Both the position numbers and the translations under genes were made by a program. Source: Campylobacterales bacterium (lineage in GTDB: Bacteria; Campylobacterota; Campylobacteria; Campylobacterales; SZUA-545). From it: a DNA stretch of 6,853 nucleotides. This document shows, one piece after another, positions 1 to 6,214 of this stretch (position 1 is the first letter of the stretch; each line of letters opens with the position of its first letter). The notes beneath the pieces were generated by a model that saw only the letters and a program-made list of their open reading frames with translations, did no database searches and had not been told where the DNA came from. The stretch covers positions 1 to 6,853 of the forward strand of contig JAOXRY010000076.1 in the NCBI GenBank assembly GCA_025800305.1. The letters are read 5' to 3'.

Positions 1-1190
1 CCATTAGGCTCATCTTTACATTTAATACCATCAAGACCAGCTAATAGCATAGCAGAGAATGCAAGGTAAGGGCAAGCTGTTGAATCTGGGAATCTCATCT
101 CAATTCTTGTAGCCATTTCACCTGCACCATAAGGAATTCTACAACTAGCAGATCTATTTTGGCTTGAGTAAGTTAAGATTGAAGGAGCTTCGAATCCTGG
201 AATTAATCTTTTGTAAGAGTTAGTTGAAGGGTTTGTAAACGCAGCAACCGCTCTTGCGTGTTTGAAGATACCACCAACATAGTGTCTAGCTGTATCACTT
301 AAGTTACCATACTCACCCTCTTTGTAGAATAAGTTTTTACCATCTTTCCAGATTGATTGGTGAACGTGCATACCATTACCGTTATCGCCAAATAATGGCT
401 TAGGCATAAATGTAGCTGATTTACCATTTAGGTGAGCAACCATTTTTACAACATACTTATATTTTTGTACATTATCAGCAGCTTCTACTAATGTACCAAA
501 CTTAATACCAATTTCACCTTGAGCTTGTGCAACTTCGTGGTGACCTAGAACAACTTCTAAACCAACCTCTTCTAAAATTTGCATCATTTCAGCTCTTAAG
601 TCAACCATAGTATCTGTTGGCATTACTGGGAAGTAACCACCTTTTGTTCTTGGTCTATGACCTGTGTTCATACCATCTTCAAATTTAGTTGAGTCATTCC
701 ACTCACCTTCTTCAGAGTCAAGTCTATAACCAGATTGGTTAATACCTGTCCAAATTTGTACATCATCAAAGATGAAGAATTCATTTTCTGGACCAAAGTA
801 AGCAACATCACCAACACCAGCTTCGCTTAAGTGCTCTAGTGCTTTTTTAGCAATACTTCTTGGACACTTCTCATACATTTGACCTTTATAAATATCATAA
901 ACATCACAAAAAACGATAATTGTTTGATCTGCTGTAAATGGATCTAAAAACGCAGTTTCAACATCTGGCTTTAAAATCATATCTGATTTATTAATTGGTT
1001 GCCAAGCATCAACTGATGAACCATCAAATGGCATACCAGCGTCAAGTAAACCTTCGTTTACTGCAGTGATATTATATGTTAAATGATGCCACATACCTTT
1101 AAGATCTGTAAATCTAAAATCTACAAATTTAACCTCGTTTTCTTCACAGAATTTAAAAAACTCTTCTGTATTGTTTACAAATTTACCCAT
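1..1190 (-). CDS. glnA: Glutamine synthetase type I, 3' end outside window
   Basis: Cytoplasmic enzyme that makes glutamine from glutamate, ammonia and ATP, the main entry of ammonium into metabolism. The first 396 codons are present and the frame runs open off the left edge. Residues 1-100 form the beta-grasp domain, including FDGSSVDAWQ (55-64). The catalytic domain follows, with the metal/substrate motif GPENEFFIFDD (133-143), HHEVAQAQGE (217-226), GNGMHVHQS (271-279, His275 being the usual metal/ATP-site histidine), the Asn/Thr-rich loop FTNPSTNSYKRL (318-329) and NRSASCRIP (345-353). LAGLDGIK (383-390) lies just before the family's adenylylation-loop region, so whether the regulatory Tyr exists cannot be seen. 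The family is about 470 residues, so roughly 80 are missing. The ATG at 1190 is supported by a GGGAG ribosome site 8 bases upstream and a normal family N-terminus. It is divergent from the precorrin-2 dehydrogenase gene. Confidence 0.97.
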   Translation of the reverse strand, partial: MGKFVNNTEEFFKFCEENEVKFVDFRFTDLKGMWHHLTYNITAVNEGLLDAGMPFDGSSVDAWQPINKSDMILKPDVETAFLDPFTADQTIIVFCDVYDIYKGQMYEKCPRSIAKKALEHLSEAGVGDVAYFGPENEFFIFDDVQIWTGINQSGYRLDSEEGEWNDSTKFEDGMNTGHRPRTKGGYFPVMPTDTMVDLRAEMMQILEEVGLEVVLGHHEVAQAQGEIGIKFGTLVEAADNVQKYKYVVKMVAHLNGKSATFMPKPLFGDNGNGMHVHQSIWKDGKNLFYKEGEYGNLSDTARHYVGGIFKHARAVAAFTNPSTNSYKRLIPGFEAPSILTYSSQNRSASCRIPYGAGEMATRIEMRFPDSTACPYLAFSAMLLAGLDGIKCKDEPN

Positions 1191-1198
1191 TGTAAATG

Positions 1199-1203
1199 CT
1201 CCC
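1199..1203 (-). promoter_or_regulatory. Ribosome binding site of glnA
   Basis: On the minus strand this reads GGGAG and lies 8 bases before the ATG at 1190. It supports that start. It is a good Shine-Dalgarno match in a very AT-rich leader. Confidence 0.7.
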
Positions 1204-1220
1204 AAAATTTGATTTTTATC

Positions 1221-1226
1221 ATTCTA
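1221..1226 (-). promoter_or_regulatory. Putative -10 element of glnA promoter
   Basis: The minus strand reads TAGAAT, one base from the sigma-70 TATAAT consensus. It would place the start of transcription near 1214 and give a leader of about 24 bases. No good -35 hexamer is seen at 16-18 bases upstream. Weak -35 elements are usual in Campylobacterota, so this does not exclude the call. It is inferred from position and match only. Confidence 0.4.
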
Positions 1227-1241
1227 CCTAAAAGAGTAATA

Positions 1242-1258
1242 AACCCTTATTAAGGATT
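1242..1258. repeat. 17-bp near-perfect palindrome in glnA upstream region
   Basis: The sequence AACCCTTATTAAGGATT is symmetric about base 1250, with the arms CCTTA/TAAGG perfect and only one mismatched pair outside them. It lies about 36 bases upstream of the inferred glnA transcription start, where a repressor or activator dimer could act. It is also upstream of the divergent precorrin-2 dehydrogenase gene. No known operator was recognised, and the binding role is inference. Confidence 0.35.
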
Positions 1259-1273
1259 GATTAAAATTTAACC

Positions 1274-1288
1274 AATTTTAGTAAAATT
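1274..1288. repeat. 15-bp perfect inverted repeat before precorrin-2 dehydrogenase
   Basis: AATTTTA-G-TAAAATT has 7-base arms around a single central base. The right arm contains TAAAAT (1282-1287), which could serve as a -10 element for the plus-strand gene. TTGATT at 1257-1262 is a possible -35, but the 19-base spacing is long. In such AT-rich DNA a repeat of this kind can arise by chance, so operator or promoter function is only a possibility. Confidence 0.3.
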
Positions 1289-1292
1289 AAAA

Positions 1293-1297
1293 AAAGG
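1293..1297 (+). promoter_or_regulatory. Ribosome binding site deciding the ATG start at 1305
   Basis: AAAGG ends 7 bases before the ATG at 1305 but only 1 base before the in-frame TTG at 1299. The spacing therefore favours the ATG, giving a 146-residue protein that begins MSYFPLYLDL, as expected for the family. Confidence 0.65.
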
Positions 1298-1304
1298 TTT
1301 GCTT

Positions 1305-1745
1305 ATGTCATATTTTCCTCTCTATTTAGATCTACAAAGTCAAAGAATATTAGTTGTTGGTGGAGGAAAAATAGGAACTAAAAAAGTACAAACTCTGATA
1401 AAATTCACAAAGAATATTACAGTCATATCACCAAAGTTCTCAAAGGATCTAAGAAAAGTAAAAGTTAAAAAAAATAAAAGAGAGTATGAAAAAAGAGATC
1501 TAAAAAATATAGATATTGTGATAGCAGCAACAGATAACCCCAAACTACAAAAAAAGATCTATAAACAGACAAGAAAAAGAAAAATTCTTTGTAACTGTGT
1601 CAATGATAAAAAGATGTGTGACTTTATCTTTCCATCGATTATAGAAAAAGACGGTTTCACAATATCAATCTCAAGTTCTGGAAAATCACCAACTTTAACA
1701 AAAAAAATGAGAATTTTTTTAGAAGAGAAACTATCTAAAAAATAA
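1305..1745 (+). CDS. Precorrin-2 dehydrogenase / sirohydrochlorin ferrochelatase, short form
   Basis: Homologue of the N-terminal (CysG-B/Met8p/SirC) part of siroheme synthase. It oxidises precorrin-2 to sirohydrochlorin with NAD+, and in some members also inserts iron. The protein has 146 residues. It opens with MSYFPLYLDL, then the Rossmann nucleotide loop VVGGGKIGTKK (17-27), AATDNP (74-79), CNCVNDKKMCDFIFPSII (96-113) and the SSSGKSP segment (123-129). It ends after the first C-terminal helix and lacks the longer helical tail of CysG, as do short stand-alone dehydrogenases. In an ungapped alignment by eye to E. coli CysG, Asn100 falls at the conserved catalytic Asp104. The protein is very basic (about 29 Lys and 7 Arg against about 13 acidic residues). 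It faces cobA, the gene for the preceding step, and their ends overlap. Ferrochelatase activity is uncertain. Confidence 0.88.
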   Translation: MSYFPLYLDLQSQRILVVGGGKIGTKKVQTLIKFTKNITVISPKFSKDLRKVKVKKNKREYEKRDLKNIDIVIAATDNPKLQKKIYKQTRKRKILCNCVNDKKMCDFIFPSIIEKDGFTISISSSGKSPTLTKKMRIFLEEKLSKK

Positions 1746-2451
1746 GACTATTAAGATCTACAACTTTTCCTACAACTATTAAAGCAGGAGTCTCTAATCC
1801 TTTAGATTTTGAAACAATATTAGAAAGATCTCCAACAACGCATTTCCCTTCTTTTGTTGTTCCTTTACTAATTACACAGCAAGGATAGTCTTTTGATTTT
1901 CCCACCTCAATAAGTTTTTTAACTATCTTCTCCAACTTATGAAATCCCATAAGAAAAACAATTGTTTCATCTGTCTTAAAAGATTCCCAATCAACTAAAG
2001 ACTCTTTTTTAGTAGGATCTTCGTGTCCTGTAACAACCCTAAAAGAGGGAGATACACCACGGTGTGTTACAGGTATTCCAAAACTAGCTGGAACACTGAT
2101 AGCAGAAGTGATCCCAGGAATTATCTCAAACTCCATACCTTTCTCTTTTAAAAAAATAGCTTCCTCTCCACCACGTCCAAAGACAAAAGGATCTCCTCCT
2201 TTTAACCTAACTACATTTTCATACTTTTTTGAGGAGTCATAAATTACTTGATTAATTTCACTTTGTGGAAGTGTATGACGACCATCTTCCTTTCCCACAT
2301 AGATAAGTTTCACCCCTTCTTTTCCCTTATCTAAGATCTTAGGATTAGCCAATCTATCGTAGATAATTACATCTGCTTTTTCAATAGCTTTTAAAGCTTT
2401 GACTGTTAAAAGTTCCACATCCCCAGGTCCTGCTCCTGTAAGATAGATCAT
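1735..2451 (-). CDS. cobA: Uroporphyrinogen-III C-methyltransferase (SUMT)
   Basis: Methylates uroporphyrinogen III at C2 and C7 with S-adenosylmethionine to make precorrin-2, the branch point to siroheme, cobalamin and related tetrapyrroles. The 238 residues match a stand-alone SUMT without a fused CysG dehydrogenase or HemD. Motifs in order: TGAGPGDVELLT (5-16, SAM-binding loop), YDRLA (31-35), GKEDGRHTLPQSEIN (53-67), VVRLKGGDPFVFGRGGEE (80-97), IIPGITSA (110-117), GIPVTHRG (125-132), FLMGFHKL (166-173) and ETPALIVVGKVV (220-231). The ATG at 2451 overlaps the TGA of the upstream pseudopilin-like gene (ATGA). No good Shine-Dalgarno precedes it, so translation is probably coupled. Its 3' end overlaps the convergent dehydrogenase gene by 11 bases. 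No terminator is visible at the junction. Confidence 0.96.
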   Translation of the reverse strand: MIYLTGAGPGDVELLTVKALKAIEKADVIIYDRLANPKILDKGKEGVKLIYVGKEDGRHTLPQSEINQVIYDSSKKYENVVRLKGGDPFVFGRGGEEAIFLKEKGMEFEIIPGITSAISVPASFGIPVTHRGVSPSFRVVTGHEDPTKKESLVDWESFKTDETIVFLMGFHKLEKIVKKLIEVGKSKDYPCCVISKGTTKEGKCVVGDLSNIVSKSKGLETPALIVVGKVVDLNSLIF

Positions 2452-3575
2452 CTCAAAATCATTTTAAAATTTTCTACTTTTATCTGTTGTGTTTGGTTGC
2501 TATCTCCACCTTGTGTTTGATTAGAGTCTTTTACAGAAACTGTGTATCTAAAAGAGAAAGTTCCATCTACATCTGAGCTGTTATAATTCAGTTTACAATC
2601 GAGTATAGGATTGAATTTGTAATAGAGCTTAGCTCCTATTGCAAACGTCTTTTCATTCTCGTCTAGGCCATCTAAAACTTCTTCTTGAGAGAGGGTTTTT
2701 GAAGGCTCTACACAAAGTTCTTCATCTGATTCACCTTTGATAGGAAAAATAATTTTACAAAGTTCTGGTGAGATCTGATTAAAATCCAAATACTCTCCTT
2801 CAAAACCGATTAACTTATCCCAAGGAACTTTATAGATCTCTTTCTCTTCTGTCAAAGAGTAGTAGTCATCTATAATTTTATTCCATAGATCTTTACCTGA
2901 GATCTTCTTGTTTTCCAGATCTACAGAGTTAATTTTTAGTTCATCTTTACCAAAAAGATAACTCTCCTCTTTTGGAGTAACCGCTAAAGAGTAGTTAATT
3001 AGTTCAAAGAGTGTACTGGTAGAGATTAGCTTATACTCACTGGTTAAAAAGTTTTTAAAATTATCTTCATATATGTAGCGAAAACTATCATTAAAATCTC
3101 GAGACATATTTATATTAAACTCTTTATTTCCTGGACTACACTCCAGCTTCCAATCCATCAGTTCACTGGAAGTATTATTATCACCAAATGAAAAAGCTGA
3201 AGGAGAAAGGGGAATTCCATAAAACTGATTAAAGATACAGATCTTCATCTTCTCCTTACTCTCTCCTGCACAATCTCCTAAAAGTTCTGCAAACATTGAC
3301 CCATACTTTTCAAGATCATCATCTGATACATTTTCTAAAGTTGTCTCAAGAGCTGATATCTGTTCTGTAATAAGTGGCATAATATTATGCTTAAAATCAT
3401 ACATAAAAACATTAGCCTGAACAAGAAACTTAGACTTTTGATTTCTTGCCATTGAGTTTTCTACAAGTGTATAGTAAAGAGCAACAATAACCGTAACTAA
3501 AGTAATAAATGAAAGGGTAATTAAAAGAATAATCCCCTTTTTCTTCATAGGTAGTAAAGTATTTTTTCTATTCAA
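2448..3575 (-). CDS. Membrane-anchored pseudopilin-like protein of unknown function
   Basis: No family recognised with certainty. Residues 11-37 look like a prepilin/pseudopilin leader: KKKG (11-14), then one hydrophobic helix (15-37), then a polar amphipathic region (VENSMARNQKSK). If cleaved after Gly14, position +5 is Ile19 rather than the usual Glu, as in the minor pseudopilins GspK and some PilX-like proteins. The rest (about 40-375) would be periplasmic and carries six cysteines (102, 113, 146, 273, 288, 327), suitable for disulfides. The C-terminus looks like a beta hairpin around a duplicated DSNQTQ loop (350-363). The chosen TTG start at 3575 has AGGA 5 bases upstream. ATG at 3548 (codon 10) is an alternative that keeps the KKKG leader but has no visible ribosome site. 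It lies between the kinase gene (40-base gap) and cobA (4-base overlap). A simple type II signal-anchor protein is the main alternative. Confidence 0.8.
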   Translation of the reverse strand: MNRKNTLLPMKKKGIILLITLSFITLVTVIVALYYTLVENSMARNQKSKFLVQANVFMYDFKHNIMPLITEQISALETTLENVSDDDLEKYGSMFAELLGDCAGESKEKMKICIFNQFYGIPLSPSAFSFGDNNTSSELMDWKLECSPGNKEFNINMSRDFNDSFRYIYEDNFKNFLTSEYKLISTSTLFELINYSLAVTPKEESYLFGKDELKINSVDLENKKISGKDLWNKIIDDYYSLTEEKEIYKVPWDKLIGFEGEYLDFNQISPELCKIIFPIKGESDEELCVEPSKTLSQEEVLDGLDENEKTFAIGAKLYYKFNPILDCKLNYNSSDVDGTFSFRYTVSVKDSNQTQGGDSNQTQQIKVENFKMILR

Positions 3576-3580
3576 GATAG

Positions 3581-3584
3581 TCCT
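3581..3584 (-). promoter_or_regulatory. Ribosome binding site supporting a TTG start
   Basis: The minus strand reads AGGA, 5 bases before the TTG at 3575. The in-frame ATG at 3548 is preceded by ACTTTACTACCT, with no Shine-Dalgarno match. This favours the TTG, but the match is short and the ATG cannot be excluded. Confidence 0.5.
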
Positions 3585-3585
3585 G

Positions 3586-3612
3586 TTGTGAATTTTTGTA
3601 ATTTTATCACAA
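3586..3612. repeat. Inverted repeat TTGTGA-N15-TCACAA in the kinase/pseudopilin gap
   Basis: Two perfect 6-base arms fill most of the 40-base gap between the kinase stop codon and the next gene. On the transcript it could form a 6-bp stem with a 15-base loop just before the ribosome site. The right half also contains an imperfect 17-bp palindrome (3596-3612, TTGT...ACAA). It lacks the GC-rich stem and U-run of a terminator. A role in processing or protein binding is conceivable, and chance is also possible. Confidence 0.35.
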
Positions 3613-3615
3613 AGG

Positions 3616-6156
3616 TTACTTTTTATTGAGTGTAAGGGTAACTATTGCTCCAATTTCACCATTGGTTATATCAACTTCTCCACCCATACCATCTATAATC
3701 ACTTGCTTTACCATAAATAGACCAAGTCCATCCCCTTGTCCTTGATCTTTTGTAGAGTAGTACGGCTCTAAAGCTTTTTCCAAAGCATCATCTGTAAACC
3801 CAGTACCACTATCTTCCACAGAGATTTTTATCTTTCCATCCTCTTCTTTAGTAGCAATTTTTAGATATTTTTCTTTTCTATCTTTTTCCAAAATAGAGTC
3901 TTTTCCATTCTCTATAATATTCATAATAACTTGGGAAAATTCACTGGAAGAACCATTAAGAGTAACATCTGTTCGACAGTCTGTTTCGATTTCAATGCCA
4001 TACTCTTTTAAATCTGCTGTAGAGATTGAAACTGCTTTATTGATACTTTCAATCATTGAGTAGTCCTCTTTTGTATCGTGATTAAAAAAGACCTCAGTAA
4101 AACTATCAATTGTAGATGAAAGTTCTTGGGCTAGATCTTGTCCAATCTCTGCAGATTCGATAATCTCTTTATCTTCAGTACTTACCTCAATTTTGGCAAA
4201 GTGTAAGTTCATCACATTCAAAGGCTGTCTCCAGTGGTGGGAAATTCTTCTCATCATCTCTTTAATGGCACCAGCTCTTGAGTTTTTTAAGATCTGTGCA
4301 TCTTTTTCTCTAATCTCTCCAACTGCTGCATCTATTTCTTTTTTAAGAATCTCTTTTTGTTTCTTCTCTTTTTCAACAAATTGGTCGATATTTTTACTCA
4401 TCTCATTAAAAGCATTGGCAAGTTCTCCAAACTCATCTTTACTTTTAATTGGGATCTTATGGGCAAAATTCTTCTGTCCAAAAGCTTTTGCTCCATCTAT
4501 TAAAATATAGATCTTTTTAGTCACACTATCAGCAAGCCAAATGGCAATTATAATCATCAAAAGTATCAAAAACACTGTTGTAATACTCAGGTTTTTTAAG
4601 ATTCCTTCTATTCTTCCAACTGTTTGCTCTTTATTTTTTGCCACTGCTTTTTTCATCTCTTTTGTCTGAAGACTTAAAGTCTCATCAACTCTTGCTTTTG
4701 CCTTTGTAGCAGCACTATGAAACTCATCAACATTTGCTCCGATAGTTACAAAACCAAAACCTCTTTTTGTCTTTCCATACTGACCTGTATAGTATGGGAT
4801 TGTTGCAGCAGTTGTTAGTTTCCAAACTTTACTCCAATAGATTACAAAAGATCCATATCCTCCATCTTTGGTTAACTGCATCCAGCCTTGACACTGAGGA
4901 GCAAAGTTAAGATAACGACAGTCAAGTCCTACACTTCCTTCTTCAACAAGTTGGGCTATATTTGGCTTTTTACTAAGAGACTGTTCTTGGAAAGTAGGAT
5001 AAGTTTCTAAAAATCTATTTAAATTTGTCTCTTTAGAGTTTTTAAATTCTTCTGCAATATCTTTACTAAGCCATCCTGGAACCCTCTCTCCTGTTTTACC
5101 ATCAAAACCTGTAATAAAATAGTCTCTTGCATGGGAGATATTTCTTCCTTTGTTATCCCACATAAAAGCGTAATTCCCACCAGCTGGATCTGAGATATCT
5201 GTTATAAAGTTTTTGGTAGGTTGAATATAATCTGTGTACTCCATAACATGAGTATGATCAAGAGCCATAGTAAGATATCCTACTTTCTTACTTCCTTTAT
5301 ACACTGGTGTTACAAGCCTTATAATTCCTTGATATCTTTTTCCTACAGGATTTTCAAGTCCTCCATAACCACTATTTTTAGGATCAAAAGGGACATTCAT
5401 TTTAGTTGCTTTCTCTTTTGTATAGTTTCCTATCATGGCAGTTTTCACATATTCACCAATAACTTCTGATACATAGATCTGACCTTTTTTAAGGTTTTGG
5501 ATCTTTGAGAAATACTCTTCTGCTTTTAAGTATGTATTTTTTCTATTGGAAATATTCTTTCTTTTAACTTCTATAGAAGAAATTTTATAGATCTCTTTAC
5601 CTTTTAAATTTACATAAGTAATCTCTTTGTAAATAGGTTTTCTTATCTTGTTGACTTCTTGTATTTTTGTTTTGTGAAACTCTTTTTCATTATCTTTTAA
5701 ATCCGCTTTGGTAAATACTTTAACATCAGAAATACCATCTTCTGGAATCCATGAAGATGTTTTGTCATCGTAGTTATAACTTCCATGAACTGTTACTTCT
5801 TTCACTTTACTTTTATAAAATTGGTGTAAAACCTTTTTGTTCAGCTCTATTTGTGAAAGAAAAAGAATATCTCTATCTCTCTCATAGAGAAATTCCGCAA
5901 CTTGATTAGCAATTTGCACTGACATTTTTTCAATACTATCTTGAGATTTGGAATCAAGAGCGTGAATACTATCTTGAATTGTTAAATCTGCTGTGTTAGC
6001 AACAACCTCTTCACTTTTTTTCAAAGTTTTGACTAGGTTTTTTTCATATAAACTACCAACAGCTTTTACACCCTCTAATGCAATATATCCAATTAGTAAA
6101 AGTGGAAGAATCTTTAAAAGTACAAAGATACCAATAAGTTTTAGTCGCAGGTTCAT
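3616..6156 (-). CDS. dCache-HAMP sensor histidine kinase
   Basis: Inner-membrane two-component sensor of 846 residues. A membrane segment at about 6-29 leads into a large periplasmic sensor (about 30-520) that looks like a double Cache domain, with the membrane-proximal part around WSKVWKLTTAATIPYY (441-456). A second membrane segment spans about 523-543. HAMP follows (about 544-597, with DEFGELANAFNEM at 574-586), then a coiled coil (about 592-625). The H-box is RISHHWRQPLN (637-647), with His640 the likely phosphoacceptor. The ATPase domain has the N-box MNIIENGKDS (745-754, Asn750), DSGTG (782-786), EPYYSTKDQG (797-806) and GDGLGLFM (808-815). All key kinase residues are present. Cys413 and Cys422 could form a periplasmic disulfide. 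AAGG stands 7-10 bases before the ATG at 6156. No response regulator is adjacent; signal and partner are unknown. It is probably the first gene of a transcript through cobA. Confidence 0.94.
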   Translation of the reverse strand: MNLRLKLIGIFVLLKILPLLLIGYIALEGVKAVGSLYEKNLVKTLKKSEEVVANTADLTIQDSIHALDSKSQDSIEKMSVQIANQVAEFLYERDRDILFLSQIELNKKVLHQFYKSKVKEVTVHGSYNYDDKTSSWIPEDGISDVKVFTKADLKDNEKEFHKTKIQEVNKIRKPIYKEITYVNLKGKEIYKISSIEVKRKNISNRKNTYLKAEEYFSKIQNLKKGQIYVSEVIGEYVKTAMIGNYTKEKATKMNVPFDPKNSGYGGLENPVGKRYQGIIRLVTPVYKGSKKVGYLTMALDHTHVMEYTDYIQPTKNFITDISDPAGGNYAFMWDNKGRNISHARDYFITGFDGKTGERVPGWLSKDIAEEFKNSKETNLNRFLETYPTFQEQSLSKKPNIAQLVEEGSVGLDCRYLNFAPQCQGWMQLTKDGGYGSFVIYWSKVWKLTTAATIPYYTGQYGKTKRGFGFVTIGANVDEFHSAATKAKARVDETLSLQTKEMKKAVAKNKEQTVGRIEGILKNLSITTVFLILLMIIIAIWLADSVTKKIYILIDGAKAFGQKNFAHKIPIKSKDEFGELANAFNEMSKNIDQFVEKEKKQKEILKKEIDAAVGEIREKDAQILKNSRAGAIKEMMRRISHHWRQPLNVMNLHFAKIEVSTEDKEIIESAEIGQDLAQELSSTIDSFTEVFFNHDTKEDYSMIESINKAVSISTADLKEYGIEIETDCRTDVTLNGSSSEFSQVIMNIIENGKDSILEKDRKEKYLKIATKEEDGKIKISVEDSGTGFTDDALEKALEPYYSTKDQGQGDGLGLFMVKQVIIDGMGGEVDITNGEIGAIVTLTLNKK

Positions 6157-6160
6157 TTAT

Positions 6161-6167
6161 CTACCTT
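6161..6167 (-). promoter_or_regulatory. Ribosome binding site of the histidine kinase gene
   Basis: The minus strand reads AAGGTAG, followed by ATAA and the ATG at 6156. The AAGG core is placed well for initiation and supports this start, which also gives a normal N-terminal membrane segment. Confidence 0.6.
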
Positions 6168-6169
6168 GA

Positions 6170-6212
6170 AGTGGATTTATATATCATATCATAAAAAGTG
6201 ATATTTTCCACT
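6170..6212. repeat. Nested inverted repeats in the kinase gene upstream region
   Basis: Outer arms AGTGGA (6170-6175) and TCCACT (6207-6212) enclose inner arms ATATCA (6181-6186) and TGATAT (6199-6204). All four arms are perfect, with a 5/2 asymmetric internal loop and a 12-base apical loop. The element covers the likely -10 region of the kinase promoter and ends just upstream of its ribosome site. It could be an operator pair or, if transcription starts further upstream, a leader hairpin. Function is inference. Confidence 0.35.
6188..6193 (-). promoter_or_regulatory. Putative -10 element of the kinase promoter
   Basis: The minus strand reads TATGAT, with a second overlapping TATGAT copy 5 bases downstream (6183-6188). 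Either fits a sigma-70 -10 element and would start transcription about 20-25 bases before the ATG at 6156. No clear -35 is seen, as is common in this phylum. Confidence 0.35.
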
Positions 6213-6214
6213 GA

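Noticed and set aside
1299..1304. TTG start for the precorrin-2 dehydrogenase
   Set aside because: Only 1 base from the AAAGG ribosome site; the ATG at 1305 has proper 7-base spacing and the family N-terminus.
1340..1543. 67-codon minus-strand open frame inside the dehydrogenase gene
   Set aside because: Antisense shadow of A-rich codons (poly-Phe/Leu/Ser composition), no ribosome site; the plus-strand frame matches a known family.
3586..3612. Rho-independent terminator after the kinase gene
   Set aside because: The stem is only 6 bp with a 15-base loop, not GC-rich, and no U-run follows on the minus strand.
3586..3612. CRP/FNR-type operator
   Set aside because: The half-sites resemble TGTGA/TCACA, but the spacer is far longer than the 4-6 bases these regulators need.
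4193..4510. 105-codon plus-strand open frame inside the kinase gene
   Set aside because: Antisense to the HAMP/H-box region, composed mostly of Ser/Phe/Leu/Ile as expected from reversed Lys/Glu codons; no ribosome site or family resemblance.
5221..5469. 82-codon plus-strand open frame inside the kinase gene
   Set aside because: Antisense shadow of the sensor domain without supporting signals.
6190..6212. Sigma-54 promoter for the kinase gene on the minus strand
   Set aside because: TGGAAAATATCACTTTTTA has the GG but TT where the invariant GC is required 10 bases later.
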